A stretch of 10,881 bases of DNA, from assembly GCA_029939015.1 (NCBI GenBank), contig JAOZTV010000082.1, forward strand, positions 1 through 10,881, written 5' to 3'. Under the pieces are notes generated by a model. It had not been told where the DNA came from. It ran no database searches and saw only the letters and a program-made list of their open reading frames with translations. Below, one piece after another: positions 6,259 through 10,881 of the stretch. The DNA is from Candidatus Aminicenantota bacterium (lineage in GTDB: Bacteria > Acidobacteriota > Aminicenantia > UBA2199). Made by a program: the position numbers and the translations under genes. Position 1 is the first letter of the stretch. Each line of letters opens with the position of its first letter.

Positions 6259-6260
6259 AA

Positions 6261-7529
6261 ATGAAAATGAATTTATTGATTTTAGGATTACAATGGGGCG
6301 ATGAGGGCAAGGGTAAGGCAATTGATTCGCTCGCTGATGGATATGAGGTGGTTGCAAGGTATCAGGGTGGTCATAATGCCGGGCATACAATATACCATAA
6401 AGGGAAAAAGGTCGTGCTTCATCTTCTGCCATCTGGGATGTTATCACCTGATATTAAAAACGTAATTGCAAAGGGAGTTGTTGTAAATCCTATTCAATTG
6501 ATAAAAGAAATTGAGAATATTCATTCTCTTGGTTTAAATTCAGATAATCTTTTTTTGAGTGCTAATGCCCCTGTTATATTTCCATTTCATCAGGAACTCG
6601 ATACTTATTTTGAACAATCAAGATATACTAAAATTGGAACAACAAAACGTGGAATAGGTCTTGCTTATGAAGACTTGATCGGAAGAAGAGCACTTTTTAT
6701 AAGAGATTTGATAGATAAAGATACTTTTTATAAGAAAATTAAACCATTAAACGACCATTATAATACTTTAAGTAAGGCTTTTGGTGGTAAAGCAATAAAG
6801 GTAGATGATTATTTTGAAGAATACTTAGAGGCAGGACAATATTTGAAAAAATATATTGTAAATACAACTTATTTACTAAACGAATATATGAAAAATGGAA
6901 AAAAAATACTCTTTGAGGGTGCTCAGGGAGTTTTACTTGATATTAATCATGGAACCTATCCTTTCGTTACTTCATCAAATCCTACTATTGGTGGTTTATT
7001 TTCAGGTACTGGTTTATCCCATAAGGTAATGGGAGAGGTTACTGGTATTTGCAAGGCTTATACAACGAGAGTTGGTGAAGGTTCATTTCCGTCTGAATTA
7101 TTTGGCGAAGAGGCAGAGTTATTGAGGGAGAAAGGGAATGAGTACGGTGCAACAACAGGAAGACCTAGAAGGGTTGGCTGGCTGGATCTTGTTGCCTTAA
7201 AGTACGCTGTGATGATAAATGGAATTGACTCAATATATCTAACAAAACTTGATATTTTTAACGATTTTGAAGAGATAAAACTTGTTACGGATTATGAAAT
7301 TGATGGAAAAATTACTAGAGAATTTGATCCTTATCCAGATGTTATAAATAGTGTAAAACCTGTTTTGAAGAGTTTTGAAGGCTGGAAACAGAATGTAAGT
7401 ATTATTAAAAAGCATGAAGATTTTCCAAAAAAAGCAAAGGAATATTTGAGTTTTATTGAAGAATATATTGGAATTCCAATAACTTATATTTCTGTAGGTA
7501 AAAATCGTGATGAAACAGTCAAAAAGTGA
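6261..7529 (+). CDS. purA: Adenylosuccinate synthetase
   Basis: The enzyme joins IMP and aspartate using GTP to give adenylosuccinate, the first committed step to AMP, in the cytoplasm. Visible landmarks over 422 residues: WGDEGKGK (12-19) with the catalytic Asp14, GGHNAGHT (36-43) with His42, GTTKRGIG in the IMP-binding part, FEGAQG and the following DINHGTYPFVTSS, TRVGEGSFPSE, TTGRPRRVGWLDL, and TKLDIF, whose TKLD matches the guanine-binding element. The last residues (ISVGKNRDET) match the usual C-terminus, so the protein is complete. The start could be 6261 or 6267; the ribosome-binding site fits both. The gene follows a 176-base intergenic region divergent from the DUF454 gene, and its last 20 bases overlap the ygfK-like gene, so the two are probably translated from one transcript. 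Confidence 0.96.
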   Translation: MKMNLLILGLQWGDEGKGKAIDSLADGYEVVARYQGGHNAGHTIYHKGKKVVLHLLPSGMLSPDIKNVIAKGVVVNPIQLIKEIENIHSLGLNSDNLFLSANAPVIFPFHQELDTYFEQSRYTKIGTTKRGIGLAYEDLIGRRALFIRDLIDKDTFYKKIKPLNDHYNTLSKAFGGKAIKVDDYFEEYLEAGQYLKKYIVNTTYLLNEYMKNGKKILFEGAQGVLLDINHGTYPFVTSSNPTIGGLFSGTGLSHKVMGEVTGICKAYTTRVGEGSFPSELFGEEAELLREKGNEYGATTGRPRRVGWLDLVALKYAVMINGIDSIYLTKLDIFNDFEEIKLVTDYEIDGKITREFDPYPDVINSVKPVLKSFEGWKQNVSIIKKHEDFPKKAKEYLSFIEEYIGIPITYISVGKNRDETVKK

Positions 7530-10500
7530 TTTTTTTGTTCCACTATCTATTAGTAGTTTATTAAATTGGATATTTGAAGAAGAAAAAAAAGGTTCAATCT
7601 TTGGTATAGACAAAGGTTTGTTTTTTGACCCGATACAGAATGAAAATATTCAGATAGAAAGATATAATACTAAACTTGAAACACCAATTGGTGCAGCGGC
7701 AGGACCTCATACTCAGCTTGCTCAAAATATAATAAGTGCATGGCTTACAGGAGCAAGGTATATTGAGCTGAAAACTGTACAGGAACTTGATGAACTTGAT
7801 GTTTCAAAACCTTGTATAGATATGAATGATGAAGGTTATAATTGTGAATGGTCACAGGAATTAAGAATTGAAGAATCATATAAAGAATATTTGAAGGCTT
7901 GGATAATGATTTTTATTTTAAAAGATAAATTTGGCTGGGACAAATCAAGTAGCCCTGGTTTTATTTTTAATATGAGTGTAGGCTACGATTATGAGGGAAT
8001 ATTAAAGAATAAGGTACAATGGTTTTTGTCAAAGATGAGAGATTGTTCTATTGAAAAAGCTGAAATGATTAAAGAGATATCTGTGATTTATCCAAAAATA
8101 AAAAAAATAAATATTCCTGACAAAATATCTGATAATATTACCCTGTCAACTATGCATGGTTGTCCTTCTGACGAGATAGAAAAAATTGGCTTGTATCTAA
8201 TTGGCGAAGAATATCATACTACAATAAAATTAAACCCGACACTTCTTGGAAGAGAAAAATTAAGATATATTTTAAATAAGACACTTAACTTTGATGTAAT
8301 AGTACCAGATATTGCCTTTGAACATGATTTGAAATATAAGGAAGCAATACAAATAATTACAAATCTAAAAAAAGAGGCAGAGTCTGCAGGAGTTTTTTTC
8401 AGTATTAAGCTGACAAATACGCTTGAGACTGAAAATATTTTAAATGTTTTACCTGCAAATGAGAAGATGCATTATTTAAGCGGGAGGGCCTTGCATCCGA
8501 TTTCAATAAATCTAGCAAAAAAATTACAGGATGAATTTAATTATGAACTTGATATATCATTCTCAGCAGGAGCAGATGCCTTTAATATATCTGATATACT
8601 TGACTGTGGATTAAAGCCTGTAACAGTTTCTTCTGACCTTTTGAAACCTGGTGGTTATGGACGATTTTTTCAATATTTGATCAATATTAATTTAACAAAT
8701 ATAGATGGAAAAGATAAAAGTATAATTATGAAAAATCTTGAAAATTATGCAGATAAAGTATTAAATGATGAATCGTATAAAAGAACTTATATTAAAAGAA
8801 AGGATATAAAAACTGAAAGGAAACTGAATGAATTTGATTGTATTGTTGCACCCTGTCAATCAAATTGTGGAACGGATCAGAATATTCCTGCTTATATGTA
8901 TCATACAGCAAAGGATAATTTTGATAAGGCAATGGAGGTGATTTCAGATACAAATCCTTTACCTATAATAACAGGTACAGTCTGTACTCAATTATGTGCA
9001 ACTAAATGTACAAGAAATAACTATGATACCTCTCTTGCTATTAGAAAAGTTAAAAAAGCTATAACGGATAATGCCAATCCTATTTTAAATTTTAATAAAA
9101 AAAAATCTATTGGAAAGGTTTCTATTATCGGTGCCGGTCCATCCGGTCTGTCCTGTGGGTATTATCTAACTAAGGCAGGCGTGCATGTTGATATTTATGA
9201 AAAAAATAAAAAACCAGGTGGAATGGTGACTTATGCTATTCCAAAGTTCAGACTTTTAGACTCAGATATTAAAAAAGATATTGATAAAATACTTAAATCA
9301 GACATTAATGTTTTTTATGATTCTGAGATAAATAAGAAAAAATTAGAAAAATTAAGAGGGGAAAATGATTTTGTTTACCTCTCAACAGGTGCTCCCTTAT
9401 CAAAAAAATTAAATATTAATGGTGAGGATAGCGTTGGCGTTTTTGAACCTCTTGATCTACTTTTTAAGATTAAAAAGGGTGAAAAAGTAGAACTTGGAAA
9501 AAAAGTTGTAATCATTGGTGGAGGAAATACAGCAATGGATACAGCAAGGTCTGTTAAAAGATTGCTTGGTGATTCTAGCTTGGTAACTATTCTTTATAGA
9601 AGGAGAATAGCTGATATGCCTGCTGACGACCATGAAATAAAGGATGTAATAAAAGAGGGCATAGAGGTAGTTGAACTTGTTAGTCCTTTAGAAATTCTGA
9701 TAAAAAATAATAGAGTAAGTGCAATAAAACTTGAAAAAATGAAAATTTCAAATATTGACAAAAAAGGTAGAGGCTCTGTCATAAGAATTCATGATTCTGA
9801 ATTTGAAATGCAGGTTGACTCAATAATTCCAGCTATTGGTCAGGATTTAGATAAATCATTTATTGATAATGAAGTAATAAATAACAAAAAAATATTTATA
9901 GGTGGCGATGCAGGTAGGGGAGCTTCTTCTATTATAAACGGTGTGGGTGATGGTAGAAGAACAGCCATGGAAATATTAAAACAGCTTGGTATTGAGACGT
10001 TTACGGAGCCAAAACCAATTAGCAGAATGTCATTTAGTGAGCATATGTTTAGGCGGTCTATAAGAATAAAACCTTCATATTCAAGTTTATTAAAAAAAGG
10101 CAATGATTTAAACTTTGAATATATTAAAGATGGCCTTACAGCAGAAGAAGCAAAAAAAGAGGCATCCCGATGTTTATACTGTGATGAATTATGTAATATA
10201 TGTGTAACTGTTTGTCCAAACAGGGCAAATATTTCCTACACTATAGAACCCTTTAAAATAGAACTTGAAAAAATAATAATTGAGAATGGATTACCAAAAA
10301 TACAGGGAAATGAAAATTTTTCTATAGATCAAAAATATCAGGTATTAAATATTTCAGACTTTTGCAATGAATGTGGAAATTGTAATACTTTTTGTCCATC
10401 TAATGGAGCTCCATATAAAGAAAAACCAAAGGTTTGTTTAACAGAACAAAGTTTTAAAAGTGAAGAAAGAGGATATTATATTTATGAAAAAGAAGGAATT

Positions 10501-10725
10501 AAAACAATTAAATATAAAAATGAAGGAATAATTGAATCCTTGACTTCTATTGATGATTTTTATCTCTACGAAACAAAAATTGGAAACATCAAATTATCAA
10601 AAGATAAATTTAAAATTATTGAAATGAAGATAAAAAAGAAAGACAGATCTGAAATAAGTATTAAAAGAGCTATGATAATGAAGATGATTTTGGAAAGTGT
10701 ACCAGAGTATATTAATAAAAATTAA
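7510..10725 (+). CDS. ygfK: YgfK-like iron-sulfur flavoprotein (putative selenate reductase subunit family)
   Basis: The 1071-residue product matches E. coli YgfK as I remember it along its length. The N-terminal part resembles a dihydroorotate-dehydrogenase barrel (AAAGPHTQLAQN about 62-73, LSTMHGCP 212-219, LKPGGYGRFF). Next comes a GltD-like region: cysteines 444, 449, 453, 492, 496 and 500 include the ligands of an Fe-S cluster, GAGPSG (541-546) binds FAD, and GGGNTAMD (670-677) binds NAD(P)H. The C-terminus carries two ferredoxin-like clusters (C888/891/895/898/902 and C952/955/958/962). This predicts a soluble electron-bifurcating or reductase-type flavoprotein. In E. coli it is named a putative selenate reductase; homologues are tied to anaerobic purine and urate degradation clusters. 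The true substrate is unknown. GTG at 7507 or ATG at 7510 starts it, 20-23 bases inside purA; AGG at 7496-7498 suits GTG slightly better. No frameshift is seen. Confidence 0.9.
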   Translation: MKQSKSDFFVPLSISSLLNWIFEEEKKGSIFGIDKGLFFDPIQNENIQIERYNTKLETPIGAAAGPHTQLAQNIISAWLTGARYIELKTVQELDELDVSKPCIDMNDEGYNCEWSQELRIEESYKEYLKAWIMIFILKDKFGWDKSSSPGFIFNMSVGYDYEGILKNKVQWFLSKMRDCSIEKAEMIKEISVIYPKIKKINIPDKISDNITLSTMHGCPSDEIEKIGLYLIGEEYHTTIKLNPTLLGREKLRYILNKTLNFDVIVPDIAFEHDLKYKEAIQIITNLKKEAESAGVFFSIKLTNTLETENILNVLPANEKMHYLSGRALHPISINLAKKLQDEFNYELDISFSAGADAFNISDILDCGLKPVTVSSDLLKPGGYGRFFQYLININLTNIDGKDKSIIMKNLENYADKVLNDESYKRTYIKRKDIKTERKLNEFDCIVAPCQSNCGTDQNIPAYMYHTAKDNFDKAMEVISDTNPLPIITGTVCTQLCATKCTRNNYDTSLAIRKVKKAITDNANPILNFNKKKSIGKVSIIGAGPSGLSCGYYLTKAGVHVDIYEKNKKPGGMVTYAIPKFRLLDSDIKKDIDKILKSDINVFYDSEINKKKLEKLRGENDFVYLSTGAPLSKKLNINGEDSVGVFEPLDLLFKIKKGEKVELGKKVVIIGGGNTAMDTARSVKRLLGDSSLVTILYRRRIADMPADDHEIKDVIKEGIEVVELVSPLEILIKNNRVSAIKLEKMKISNIDKKGRGSVIRIHDSEFEMQVDSIIPAIGQDLDKSFIDNEVINNKKIFIGGDAGRGASSIINGVGDGRRTAMEILKQLGIETFTEPKPISRMSFSEHMFRRSIRIKPSYSSLLKKGNDLNFEYIKDGLTAEEAKKEASRCLYCDELCNICVTVCPNRANISYTIEPFKIELEKIIIENGLPKIQGNENFSIDQKYQVLNISDFCNECGNCNTFCPSNGAPYKEKPKVCLTEQSFKSEERGYYIYEKEGIKTIKYKNEGIIESLTSIDDFYLYETKIGNIKLSKDKFKIIEMKIKKKDRSEISIKRAMIMKMILESVPEYINKN

Positions 10726-10757
10726 ATACGAGTTGAATAAAAAAAAGATATGGGATA

Positions 10758-10881
10758 ATGAAGGCATATAATAAACTGATATTGTTCTATTTTACCGGTA
10801 CTGGTAATGCTTTAAAAGCTGGGAGATGGATATGTAAAGAGGCAGAGAAAAAAAACATTAAAGCATTTATGTATGCAATTG
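10758..10881 (+). CDS. Flavodoxin-like protein (possibly EFR1 type), N-terminal fragment
   Basis: The gene starts 32 bases after the ygfK-like gene and is cut by the window end after 41 codons. It begins MKAYNKLILFYFTGTGNALKAG. The first strand followed by TGTGNA matches the FMN phosphate-binding loop of flavodoxins, in particular the small flavodoxin plus 2x[4Fe-4S] EFR1-type proteins found in anaerobes. The C-terminal part that would show iron-sulfur cysteines is outside the window, so the subtype is a guess. A weak GGGA (10752-10755) precedes the ATG at 10758, very close; translation could be helped by coupling, since an ATG-GGA-TAA mini-frame (10750-10758) ends in a TAATG overlap with the start. 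Orientation and spacing suggest one transcript with purA and the ygfK-like gene. Confidence 0.7.
   Translation, partial: MKAYNKLILFYFTGTGNALKAGRWICKEAEKKNIKAFMYAI

Noticed and set aside
6085..6260. Purine riboswitch or leader RNA before purA
   Set aside because: The intergenic space is short, very AT-rich and shared with a divergent promoter; no conserved aptamer-like core or terminator was seen.
7239..7613. Minus-strand open frame of 124 codons over the purA/ygfK junction
   Set aside because: It lies opposite two confidently assigned genes, and its composition (Phe/Ile/Asn-rich) is that of antisense AT-rich DNA.
9840..10103. Minus-strand open frames inside the ygfK-like gene (also 9594-9782)
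   Set aside because: They are antisense to the conserved NAD(P)H and FAD parts of the gene, with no independent signal.
10171..10395. Selenocysteine site suggested by the family name putative selenate reductase
   Set aside because: No in-frame TGA is present; the cysteine motifs here are ordinary ferredoxin-type cluster ligands and the reading frame is complete.

Overview
The window comes from an AT-rich (roughly 30% G+C by eye), Gram-negative-type, probably anaerobic bacterium. An outer membrane is implied by a signal-peptide beta-barrel protein of the alginate-export type. Anaerobic, low-potential redox metabolism is implied by the start of a hybrid-cluster protein gene (hcp), a large iron-sulfur flavoprotein (YgfK family) and the start of a flavodoxin-like gene. 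Lineages such as Cloacimonadota, Delongbacteria or spirochaete relatives would fit, but nothing here fixes the phylum.

Layout. Positions 1-36 hold the first 12 codons of hcp on the minus strand. Positions 37-237 are a divergent control region with a clean CRP/FNR-type palindrome (122-137). At 238-1515 (+) is the beta-barrel protein. Positions 1516-1606 look like a small dispersed repeat that also supplies the ribosome-binding site of the next gene. From 1611 to 5713 (+) runs a tight three-gene cluster: an exported prolyl-oligopeptidase-family (S9) peptidase, an unrecognised two-helix membrane protein with four cysteines, and an AbgT-family transporter. At 5716-6084 (-) is a convergent DUF454/YbaN-like membrane protein whose only full-length start is an ATT codon. 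A divergent promoter region follows (6085-6260). Then come purA (6261-7529), a ygfK-like gene overlapping it (7510-10725), and a flavodoxin-like gene cut by the window end (10758-10881).

How the genes may work together. The S9 peptidase, small membrane protein and AbgT carrier look like one transcript, and cleaving peptides outside the inner membrane followed by uptake of an amide or dipeptide product is a reasonable guess. The purA/ygfK overlap ties AMP synthesis from IMP to a family elsewhere associated with anaerobic purine (urate/xanthine) breakdown, with a flavodoxin-like protein directly downstream as a possible electron partner. No CRISPR array, tRNA, rRNA, transposase or prophage gene was seen. 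The most unusual points are the ATT start of the DUF454 gene, the regulatory architecture before hcp, the repeat that provides a translation start, and the purA-ygfK-flavodoxin linkage.
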